From Plantago elongata (Eukaryota; Streptophyta; Magnoliopsida; Lamiales; Plantaginaceae): 49,068 nucleotides of DNA. A program made the position numbers and the translations under genes. The stretch spans positions 1 through 49,068 of the forward strand of contig JAYMSP010000510.1 of assembly GCA_036897095.1 (NCBI GenBank), written 5' to 3'. The first letter of the stretch is position 1, and each line of letters begins with the position of its first letter. This document shows, piece after piece, positions 1-10,400 of the stretch. The notes below the pieces were generated by a model, which was not told where the DNA came from, ran no database searches, and saw only the letters and a program-made list of their open reading frames with translations.

Positions 1-1487
1 TTTCATGTCTGTTCCAATAACTTATTCATTTCTTTCTCAATCTTGTAAGTTGATCCTCGATTATATTCAAACACCATAATTAATACATCGTAATGCATTG
101 GCCAATGACTAACGATCAACCTAACTATGAGATGTAAAGTATTCTCTCCAGTATCTATTGAGAGGAATGAATCCTATCTTGGCTCAACTACTACTCCCAT
201 GTGCTCCGTGGTGTACACAACGCATGCCGTATCTACCCCATTAGGTGTGCAAGCATTGGTCATGGTCAAAGTACACAACTTCACACATGTAATAGTATTG
301 ACCTCAAATCAAAGGACTAATACATCACCTTACACACCGATACTTCCATAGACATGAATAGAATTAACCAAATGTGTCACGCCCCGAAACCACACCGTGG
401 GTCCCACTACATTTAATATTCATTTAATAACATATCCACCAACCCGCTCGTTGGAGTGACCGGCCGTGTGAACATTCCCCTGAACATAAAGAGGGCATAC
501 AAACCAACAACCGCAGACACACAAGCGCAGATTAGATCGAATTTGACTATAGTGGAATGGAGTCGATCGATTCACATCACAATCAACAACTTGAATCCAC
601 ACAAACACAGAACCAAGTACAAACAATAGGGAACATGGATCAAGCATAACAACTAATCAATCAAGGTGATACAGCAATATCGCCGCGAATTGGAAAATAG
701 AGTGGGCGGGAAGTAGAGCAACAAAGTAACAAGCAAAGTAACAAGGCGGAACTTGAAACCGCAGAGACCACACACACAGCATACGCAAATCCGCAGACAG
801 GAAACAGAGCATGCAGGAAGAGACCCGAACTGCTACAGCGACACAGACTGACTGATCGAGACTCACAAAGAACGGAAGGAACAGAGCATGAAAACAACGA
901 TACTACACATACTGCCAACAGACGCGAATTCGAATTGCCATAGTGACTTAGAGAACAATCGACGCACAGACAGTCGATCTCACAGACAATTCGAATACCA
1001 CATACAAAATTCGGAAGGCTACAGTTACACATCCATCGATTTGCACAGGCAGAACATAAGCAAATTGAGTTGACCCGTAACTAGCAAAGACATTAAAATT
1101 TCAACAAGAATTGAGACAGTAAATCAGATGCCCAACCCAGAATAAATCAGAAAGAAAATGCTTACCGGAGCAGAAATCGAAGGGGTTCAGTTCTCCAAAA
1201 TTCGTCCACCTCCCATTCAAATTCGAAGTTGTTCAGAAAGGGGAAGACGTCGCCTTGAAGTCGCCGGACTACCCACTCCGTTTCGAACCGCCACCGGAGC
1301 TCCAAGCTTTTTCCGACCTGCTGCCGCACCAAGCTTAATCACGTGTGTAATGAGGGGTTTTGGTGGTGGTCTTGCCGTGGCGGAGAGACGTCGGTATGGT
1401 GGTGAGAGAGTAGGGCGGAGGAGGTTGCGGTAGAGAGAGACGGGAAGAGGAAAATCGGAGAGAGGGAGGCGAATGATTGGAGAAGAA
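1..1487. other. Unassigned repeat-like intergenic stretch
   Basis: No gene recognised. TGTCACGCCCC at 375 resembles the start of some plant LTRs, but no matching end or direct repeat was found. 1140-1480 is more GC-rich and ends in a purine-rich tract (GAGAGAGGGAGG), resembling captured gene-leader DNA. The ORF at 1158-1433 (Arg/Pro-rich, no domain) is probably chance. Confidence 0.35.
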
Positions 1488-1790
1488 ATCGAACTAGCTT
1501 TTCAGTTGGCTTTTCAGCTCAATTAGTTTTTTTTAATAAAAAGTTCGTTACGTGAACGCGCAACTTTTTAAACAAGCTAGCTGGTTTCAGAAGCTAATCA
1601 AGTTAGCTTGTTGGAAAAAAAATTACCTGACAAGCTACCAACTGACTTTTCAACTAGTTTTGCTAAATATGACCTAATTTGGTTAGCTTGTAAAACCAGC
1701 TAACTTTTCTGCTAACTTGTTTAAAAGATTGCGCGTTCACATAACGAGCTTTTTTATTATGGAGCTGGAAACGTAGTGATAAACGGAGCC
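1488..1790. mobile_element. Two Tourist-like MITE copies in inverted (tail-to-tail) arrangement
   Basis: A plus-oriented copy (about 1488-1674, core GTTCGTTACGTGAACGCG at about 1546) meets a minus-oriented copy (about 1678-1790). The second ends in GGAGCC followed by TAA (1791-1793); reverse-complemented it starts GGCTCCGTTTATCACTA. A TAA also sits between the copies (1675-1677). The same family recurs at 39604-40017. The outer end of the first copy is not recognisable, so it may be truncated. Confidence 0.65.
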
Positions 1791-2136
1791 TAATTATTCT
1801 ACAACCAACTACATTTAAACTACAATCTATCTTTTTAACTAATTTTACTAAAGACATCCATAATATCATCCAATTTCATTCTTTTTAACTACTTATGCCT
1901 TAAAAAGGTAAGATGCATAATGTGTATAATATACTTGGATCATGAGCATATACAACACCCTAAAAAGTCCAAGGGTAGATCATAACGTATTTTTTCTCTA
2001 ATGGTTCTACACTTCCATGAATAAGAAGATGGTGGTCTTCAAATGGTTCACTTTGTATCAAGTAGGCTGCCCTGAATTAGTTAATGGGCCTGCGTTTACT
2101 TCTTTCATGGGCCTATTCGTACGTGGTTCAAATAAC

Positions 2137-2653
2137 TAGGTTGATCATAAAATTCGAAATCTAAAAATTCGATTCAAAAATCCGATAATCCGATCCGATC
2201 CGATCCAATCTAATTCGGTGTGTTCGGATTGGATTACGGGTTAACATATTTGAGATTCGAAGATTTTTGGATTAATCCAATCCAATCCATCGAATTTTCG
2301 GATTATCCGATTTTAATATGAAATATTTAAAAAAAGAAAATACCCCTTTCCTAAAGGTAAAAATGTTGTTTAAAATAGCAACTTATATCCAAACCTAGTA
2401 ACAAAAACCCAAAACAAATCCTCATCATCCATTCATCCTTATTCATTTCTATATTTTTGGAAGTTTTTGGAACGTAGAGGAAGAAAGGATATTCATTTTT
2501 TTTATATATTCGGATTAATCCGGAAAAAATCCAATCCGAGTCGGATTAATTCGAATCCGATCCGAACCATTTGGATCGGATTACGGATCGACCCCAATGT
2601 GCTCCGAAACTTCGGATCGGATTGGATCGGATTAATCCGAACGACCACCCCTA
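2137..2653. mobile_element. Non-autonomous hAT-type element with 8-bp TSD
   Basis: The 517-bp unit is flanked by identical 8-bp CAAATAAC at 2129-2136 and 2654-2661. The left end reads TAGGTTGATC. The reverse complement of the right end reads TAGGGGTGGTC, an imperfect inverted repeat. An 8-bp TSD is the hAT signature. Both sub-terminal regions are packed with GGATCGGATT / AATCCGATCC words in both orientations. No transposase is encoded. The ORF at 2467-2691 is a translation of these repeats. Confidence 0.8.
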
Positions 2654-2708
2654 CAAATAACTGTCTTCTCAAATTTATATTTATAATTTAAAGTGCAACG
2701 TCTATATA

Positions 2709-2735
2709 TGTGTGTGTGTGTGTGTGTACACACAC
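2709..2735. repeat. (TG)9 microsatellite followed by ACACACAC
   Basis: Simple dinucleotide tract whose TGTGTGTACACACA centre is self-complementary. It sits between the hAT-type and Mutator-type elements. Confidence 0.9.
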
Positions 2736-2763
2736 GACTAGAAACGACTAAACAATCAAACAA

Positions 2764-3230
2764 GGGCTTTTCTACGATCAGGCAGGCCTTCGTCCTGCCA
2801 GACTACATGAAAAAGTAAAAAATTAACATAATTATTTTGTTAGATTTCAAAATATCAAAATAAAAAATTAAGTAATTCTAAAAAATATTATTTTATAAAA
2901 ATATTTTAAAAGGAAACTTTGAATTTTTTTATCAATATTAGTATTTTTCTAAGTAAATATTCATATGGTGATAGGGCGATCGCCTTACCGCCTTGGCGAC
3001 GCCCCATCGCCCTTCTGCCTTATTAATATTTAAATTATAAAAATACAAATATTAATATAAAAATTTAAATTTACCTTCTAAAATATTTTTAAAATTAATA
3101 AAAATATTTTTTTAGAATTATCTATTTTTTATTTTAGTATTTTAAAATCTAACTGAATAAATATGTTAATTTTTTAATTTTTTGCCTGCTATCAGACAGG
3201 GCGAAGTCCTGCCTGATCGTAGAAAATCCC
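2764..3230. mobile_element. Mutator-like fold-back MITE with 9-bp TSD and long inverted repeats
   Basis: The 467-bp element is flanked by the 9-bp direct repeat ATCAAACAA (2755-2763 and 3231-3239). Ends pair as GGGCTTTTCTACGATCAGGC and, reverse-complemented from the right, GGGATTTTCTACGATCAGGC. Similarity continues inward for roughly 200 bp with small gaps, so the whole element can fold. A 9-bp TSD and long TIRs are the MULE signature. A GC-rich core (about 2971-3021, GGGCGATCGCC then CCCATCGCCC) forms the loop. It is non-coding. Confidence 0.8.
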
Positions 3231-3264
3231 ATCAAACAATCAAAACAACAAAGACAAAGTAGTA

Positions 3265-3525
3265 CTAACGCCCGAGTACATCAACATTCAACTGTTGCAC
3301 CAGACTAGCAGCTTTGCTGGGCATACATCGGACCCCGGTGACCCAAATCATCAATTGAAATAATGTGGGGGAGTATCCGGGGTAATATTCTTGAAGATCT
3401 TCTCATTTCTTGCCATCCAAATATTGTAGAAACGTCTCCACCAATAAAGTTTGAAAGACAATTGCATACCGTTATTTACCCTTTGCCATACGACTTAACC
3501 AGGTGATTAAATGCTGCCAATGTAT
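3265..3525 (-). pseudogene. LINE C-terminal tail remnant
   Basis: Minus-strand translation in two frames gives HWQHLITWLSRMAKGK and, further on, FYNIWMARNEKIFKNI. The (I/F)Y-IW-xRNxxIF signature closes many plant LINE ORF2 proteins. The reading is interrupted, so it is dead. The rest of the element was not found; the fold-back element at 2764-3230 lies next to it. Confidence 0.5.
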
Positions 3526-4249
3526 ATTATGAAAATAATTCATTTTCCATATGTAATATTTATTCACAATAAATTATGTTAATCTGCTTTGAGATAATCA
3601 TTGAATTTTGTTTATTAAAGCATTACCACAATTATATTTGCTTTACCAATTCTAATAAATGAAATAATATACATTAGTTTTTCCAAGTTCAATTTGAACC
3701 GTTGAATTTAACTTTGATTCATATTTTAAACAATTGTTAGATGATATGTTAATTTTTCTTTACTTTTATTAGTTGTCATAATTGTTTAATAACTGTTAGT
3801 GCATGTGATGTTCCTGAAAATTTCTAATCAAGTTCACCAATACACATAAAATCATGTTAAATTTATAATGATTTTGCATGCGCTCCACTAGTGTTCTCAA
3901 CCTGCACATGGGAACTAAACTTCCACACACTCTCCTCAAGTTCCCGCCCTGCATAGTATTTAATTCACACGCTTTTATGTTCTAATTCTTACTAAAATAT
4001 AACTTTAAATTTGTATGTGCCTGCGTTCTGCCTCCACATGTATATTCATCTCTCATGCGCCACCATGCAATCTTCGGCTGAACATGAACCATGAATTTAC
4101 ACGAACTTTGAATTGTTATTGCACGAACTTTTCATACCATTCAATTGATATAAGAATATTGAATCCGATTCGTGCTCGGTCGGTGGAATTTCTTGAGAAA
4201 ACTTTCGAACTAACTCCCTCCAATTCGGAAATCTCCCACTACTATTATC

Positions 4250-4451
4250 AATAATAATCAAATCAAATAAACAACACACCAGTCCAGACTCCAGACCAGA
4301 ACACACACAACACAACAACACAACAGACCACACAAAAACCCTAGAATTGATTTCAACCCATATCAATTCCAGACCTCTCATTGTGCGATTGGTGAAAATT
4401 GAAATCAATTGGGTGAAACAGGAGATCAAATCGTTCCAATTCCACATTTTC
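4250..4451 (+). promoter_or_regulatory. Probable 5' leader of the symplekin gene with a telo-box
   Basis: The 200 bases before the ATG are rich in CACAACA-type repeats, typical of plant 5' leaders. They contain AAACCCTAG (4336-4344), which matches the plant telo-box (AAACCCTA) known from promoters and leaders of many housekeeping and RNA-metabolism genes. No clear TATA box was seen upstream. The transcription start is not determined here. Confidence 0.45.
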
Positions 4452-7400
4452 ATGGCCGGAGCCATTCTCCCGCGGGAGCAGGCGCTCCCGCTGCTAGCGG
4501 CGGTGAACAACCACGGCGATTTGGCCGTCAAGTTATCGTCTTTGAAGCAGGTTAAAGACATCTTGTTGACAATCGACCCGTCTCATGCTGCTGAGCTTTA
4601 CCCTTTCCTGGTTGAGCTCCAGTCTTCGCCCGAAGCCCTAGTCCGTAAATACCTTCTCGAGTGAGTGATTTTGCATTTCAGTGGCTAATTCGTTTAATTC
4701 AGTATTCGGTTTCTACGATTTGTCTTGTTGTCTTCGTCTAAATTAGGGATAAATTGTTAGCTAATTTGGATCCACGTGTCAATTTGATTTTAGTTACTGA
4801 ATTTGAATTGTGAAAAATCGGACTGTTGAATGCTTTATTGGGATTGCCGGCCTTATTGTTCAAATTTGGAATTGCGAAGTGAAAATTTATTGTTTTAGTT
4901 ATGCAATTTTTAATTTTTCTCGTGTTACTGGCCAAATTGCCGTATGCCAGCTTATTTGGTTGTTAGGATACCTGTATTGTTTGGTGGCGTGGAGAGTTTT
5001 TTTTGACTTCGAACGAGGTTTGCAGGGTTTGGTCGCCCGAGGGGGTCGGGGGGGGGGGGGGGGGGGTGATAGTACCACGAGCTTAAAGCACTTAAAATCG
5101 AAAATATAAACAATAAGAGAGTGTGACGGCTGCCATTGCTACCTCTAGCAGACGTGTAAATGTTATTGTCAGTCTAATTGTTCACGAAGGGAATTTCCCG
5201 TCAAAGATTACAAAAAAAGCTGGCTAACCATACTAAGGCAGGTTGAGGTTGGTCGCTTGTAAATCAGTGTTTCTGAGGCTGCTAATGGTATATAGGCTAC
5301 TCAGGAAATAGTCCTTGAGCATCGAGATATGATTATGGGTGCTTTCTATAGACAAATATGGTGATTTTTGTAGAAAAATATCGAACTTTTTACATTTTCG
5401 GCAACTCTCTAGGTTGTGTTTTGATATGTACTTGCATATATGTGGTGTATTGTTCAGGCATCACTTGTTTTCTTTTCAGGGACTTTCTTTTCCTGTCTTA
5501 TGTGAGGACTTAATTTTTTTCAAAACGTTATGGTGTTAGCATGATCCTTAATTACTGTAACACTTTTTTGCAATTTCCTGGTACTGAACTTTATTAACTC
5601 GTTTTATTCACTGCGTATTTTCCTTGCCACTAACCTACCACCTGTTTGTTTTTGTAGTATACTCAATATTTTGACATTGCATTAACTAGATGGATGTTTA
5701 TCATCCGGGTATTCAATTGATTTCTAAGTTTCTACATTTCTGGATAGGGTAATTGACGAGATTGGGACTTGCTCACTGGAACACTTACCGGTACTGTTAC
5801 CTGTTCTGGTGACACTCGTGAAGGATTCTGTTCCAGCTATATCGAAGCAATCGATAATGATTGGCACTAAATTCTTTGGTAGAATTCTGGAAGAATTGTC
5901 GTTCCAGGTCTCTCTGTCACTCCCTGGGTTGTGAAGTTATTTATTTAATTTTTTGAATCTGCAGTTGATGCTTCTGCTCCCATCATAACATAAATACGAC
6001 ATGTAATATAATTTTAGATTATGCAATGTTGTATTTTGATTTCACTGGTTTGTAGTTGATCTATCATCTGTGCTGCATCATTCTCAACGACATTCATTGC
6101 AGGTTTTTATCATTACTTGTTATTTTTTTTCAAAAAAAGAATAAATATGCATGAGATTAATTTGCACAAATTGGTCATAATATTGATATTGAGTTTAATT
6201 TATCCATGATGTGCTGTTGTGTTGAATTTTGAAACAATGTCATCTTCGAACCTGGAGTGTTATGATCCTTTTCCTTTCAGCCAAGATTTTATTCTCCTAT
6301 ATGCATCATATTTATTTGTCTAATGATGATGTTTTGGGATAATGCAGTTTCAACAGCGTGGTACGGTTGAGAGGTGGCTGGACCAGCTGTGGACTTGGAT
6401 GTCCAAATTCAGTGAAGCTGTTGTGAGCATAATATTTGAGGTATGCATGAGGTTGCATGTCTAATGCACAATGTTTTGTCTATTATCATTCTTGACACAT
6501 ACTTATCTCTTGGTACAAATTGGCATTTCAGATGTCTTGATTTTTTGTGGAGCACGTGTTTCACTTAACATGGCTTGTGTTTTACGTGCCACTTATATAA
6601 GCTCTGTAACCACTTGTATTTTTAAAGAACATAGGAAGTTCTTGTATCTCACTCGATTTCAATTCTTTGAGAGATTAATTATGTGCAGGGAATTGAAAAA
6701 CATGGGTTTTTGTTTAATACTTCTTTTATATCATTAATACATTGTCAGAAACCTTGAATATTAGGACCCATAGCAGTATAACTTCTGATACCAAACTGAA
6801 TGGCATGCGAATTACAAGTAATATAGTGGCTGGGATAGGCTAGTGTTAGACGTAGAGAGATCGGACAAGCAACAACATCTTATTTTTGGTTTGTTATAGG
6901 ATATTTTCTACGTCGTAGCCTGGCTGACAAGATTGAATTCATGTGGTGTAGAAGTGGTTGTAATTTCTTTAAGTAATTTGAAGTATACCGAGGTTGGAGA
7001 TAAATTTTATCTCAGAAGCTTTGAATACATAGATTGTGTGTTGAGGAAATTTAGCAAATACAAGAGTGATTTAAATTTTTTCCCAACAGCAATTACTTCT
7101 GTTCAACATAGACCCTTGACATAACTCAACCATTTGTTTTTAATATGTATAAGATGTGAATTTCTAGGGTCAATGCTATGGAATCTGTCTATAAATCATG
7201 ATCTCCTTGTAATTATTTTGTTCAAGATCAGTAGTTCCAGTATTGATGCCATTAATTTGGAAACTGGTGACTTGTCCAAAACTTGTCGCTGGGAACACAT
7301 TGGTGAAATTTAGAGTTCGGTGATATATTATCTTCATTAGGTGGAAATATTGTCCATGCTCAAATGTATTATGTTGCAAGACCCTGCTCCTTTTGAATTG

Positions 7401-10400
7401 GTGACAAGTGCACATGAATATTCCTCTGTATTCCAATCTGGATAATGTGTTGGCATGGATTTTTACCGTGGATTCTATGATGCAGGGTGGTGCTGCTGGT
7501 CCAAAGTTCTTAGCTATGAAGTTTCTTGAAATATGTGTCTTGTACTTCTCACTGGACCCTAATAATTCAGAGAGACGCTCAAGAGAAGGTAACAACACTA
7601 TTTTGGTTAATATGAAACCTGAATACAGTTGTCTTTTGATTTTTTACATTATGGTTGTATGGTTTTGAATCTCTTTATTATTTAATGTGGATTGGAGATC
7701 CTGACTTCCATTTATGTGTTGCATACATACAGGTTCAGCAAGGCACAGAAAGGTTTTCAATCTCTCTTGGATAGCCGATGGCCATCCCGTTTTGAATCCA
7801 GCTTCCCTTGCTTCAGACGGCAGCAGATATCTGGGAATTCTATTGGATATATTGAGGTCACCTAGTAATTTTCCTGGTTCATTGACAATCTCTGCTGTCA
7901 ATAGGTGAGATATTGATCTTAATCCCTTCATTTATTTTTGAACGTAGTCAGTACAATTTCTTTATGTGAAGCGAACCAATGATATACAAGCCGCGTACCT
8001 CAAGGTTGGATGAACTAACATTATACTCTAGAGAAAGGTTCACTAGCTACAATAAGTCAAAGGATACCTAATGTCAAGTTATCTCTGATGAAATGAACAT
8101 AAGCAGGTTGGTTACATTAGACAAAGTTAAACTAGCTACAAGAAAAATATCCTTAATCTTTCCGCTAGAGCGCTATACATCTATGAGACTATGAAGCACC
8201 TAATGTTCCATTTCTGTCCAAGACACTGCATAATGCAACTGGTGACAATGTTCCATTGGAACTTGTGGCGTCCTTATCTCTCATTTTCCATCCCCATACC
8301 CAAATAACATTTTCAACCTGTCTAGGGGTCACGTAATAAAAATTTTGATTACTCAGAATGTCATGGCACAAGAAGCAAACAAAGCGGCAATGTTAGAATA
8401 TATGATTGATTTCTGCATCTGACTTGCACATATAGCAGCTCTTGACAATAAAGAGGCCTCTCCGAGGCAAATTATCAGCCGTCAATGTTCTCCCTCAGGC
8501 CATATCCACACTAGAAATCTTAGTTTAGAAGGTAAATATTACCCTTCCAAGGAAAGTCTCCCATTTGAGGACACAAAAACAATTTTAAGAACGAACCAAC
8601 AAGTAAAATTCCCATCATTTTTCAACGACAACCTACTCTTATTAGCATCCCGGATTCGAATTTGAGACCTGTATAAAAAACTCAAAAGCCCTTCCACCCC
8701 AGTTGAACAAGTTCTTTCCAAATGTGACACTCCAACTGTCACATCATTATGAGCATCCAATGTGCAATTCATCACTCTCTCTTTTTGGATCTGTGATTGT
8801 GTGAGTCACGTTTAAATGTTCTTGCATTCACATTATGAATGTGTACGTGTCATTGTATATTTGGGTTAGGGGATCTTTTTTTTTTTTTTGAAACGGCTAA
8901 AGGGTGACTCGAACCCCCGACCTATTGGTTGGAGGTGAAGCGTCTTACCAACTGAGCTGCGCTTCATTGTCGATGATGTCCTGTCATGATTGCAAATTGT
9001 GACAGTGTTAGCTATTTGCGGCTCCTTTTTGTCTGTAAATGAGAACCATCTTTGATCATATGGATTTGCTTGTAGTTAATATTGCATTTGGTTAGCCGTT
9101 CCCTTTTTTCCACTCTTTTCCCGTCCTTTGTGCATATGCATGTGTTGTGTTTGTGACCACACACACACACACTGGTATCAGAGGCACACTCACACATATC
9201 CACTGAAGCTTGGGCAATGGCTTTAGTAAAGTTCAATGGAGTTTTTTTTTTTTTTGCTATCATTGCAGTTGGCCAGCTTATTAACTGTGACAATTTTCCT
9301 GAGCCTGCTGAATTGATGATTCAAGCAGGAGTTGGCTAATCACAACAACATTAATGGTTGCAGGATGATGTTTGCTAATAGTCTTTCTGACTCATTGCAT
9401 TGTACATTCGATTGACTAGCTCCATTGTGACTTTGTTTAGTGAGACAAATACATGACACCTGTGACTGCATTTAGTTTTGCTTTATATGCAACATGTGGT
9501 CTGTAAATCATATTGATGTAATTTCATATACTTTGTGTTGGTTACTTTATTCAGTTAGCTTTTTTTTCCCCAGCTGCGAACTATATCTATTTACAGTCTT
9601 TATTAATGGTGGATGGTTAACTTCCTTCTATTTGAATCAATACTCAATAGCTTGCAGAGCATGTCATGCTTACTGTCAAAGCCATGTCATGGATATTGTT
9701 TTTAATCTTGACATGTGAAAAGCTCATTTATTTATTAATTTATTGTTGGGGCTTGAAATGAATCTAGTGGCGATTCATGGAGTTTTCTGACGATGTACAT
9801 TTTGCCCTCTTTAATTTAAAGAAAGCAAGGAGCTATACGGCAATTTGCATAACCGATCTGGATTATCATAGTTATGTTAATTGAATTTCCATGAGATTCG
9901 TAGAAATTGAGCTTGTGGAGTCTTGCAACCAATAGATTCACTGCGGGTCTCCTGTGGGCAGAATTTGTGGCACCGATCAGCTAAAGACCATTGGAATAAA
10001 AAAAGAAAGTCCTTATCGCATAGAGTTTCGTGGATTGAATAATCAAGATTGATGATTCCCTGTTGGGTTCACAACCTTTTGAATCAATATATGTTTGCCT
10101 GTAGTTTAATCAGAGTATTCTGTAATGTCACATGTAAAGAAAGTGTAAGGAGGTTTTGGGGGCATTGATCATTTTACTGTACCATATATGCAAATGCTGG
10201 TTCTATAAAACTTGTGGCGTCTTTACCCAGATCTGAGTTGAAAGGAAAGTACAAATACTCCTTAGATTATAGTAGCATACTGGAGTAATTATAATGGCAT
10301 TTCACTAACAATGTAACAATGACTATGTAAGCTATGGCAGAGGCACGAGTCCCTTTCTTGTACAAACATTTTTGACTGATCTTGCACCTGGTCATATCAT

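Noticed and set aside
1158..1433. Arg/Pro-rich ORF as a gene
   Set aside because: No domain, no flanking gene structure, next to purine-rich low-complexity DNA and MITEs.
375..1440. Solo LTR beginning TGTCACGCCCC
   Set aside because: The start resembles some plant LTRs, but no CA end, no target-site repeat and no second copy were found in the window.
2467..2691. 74-codon ORF
   Set aside because: It translates the GGATCGGATT repeats of the hAT-type element and runs past its end.
4347..4451. N-terminal extension of symplekin by 35 codons
   Set aside because: The open frame upstream starts with TTG, not ATG; the family-like N-terminus begins at the ATG at 4452.
8876..8966. Functional tRNA gene on the minus strand
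   Set aside because: A and B boxes are present but the 5' and 3' acceptor strands do not pair and an A-tract follows directly; it fits a SINE relic. The same applies at 37172-37252 and 28631-28720.
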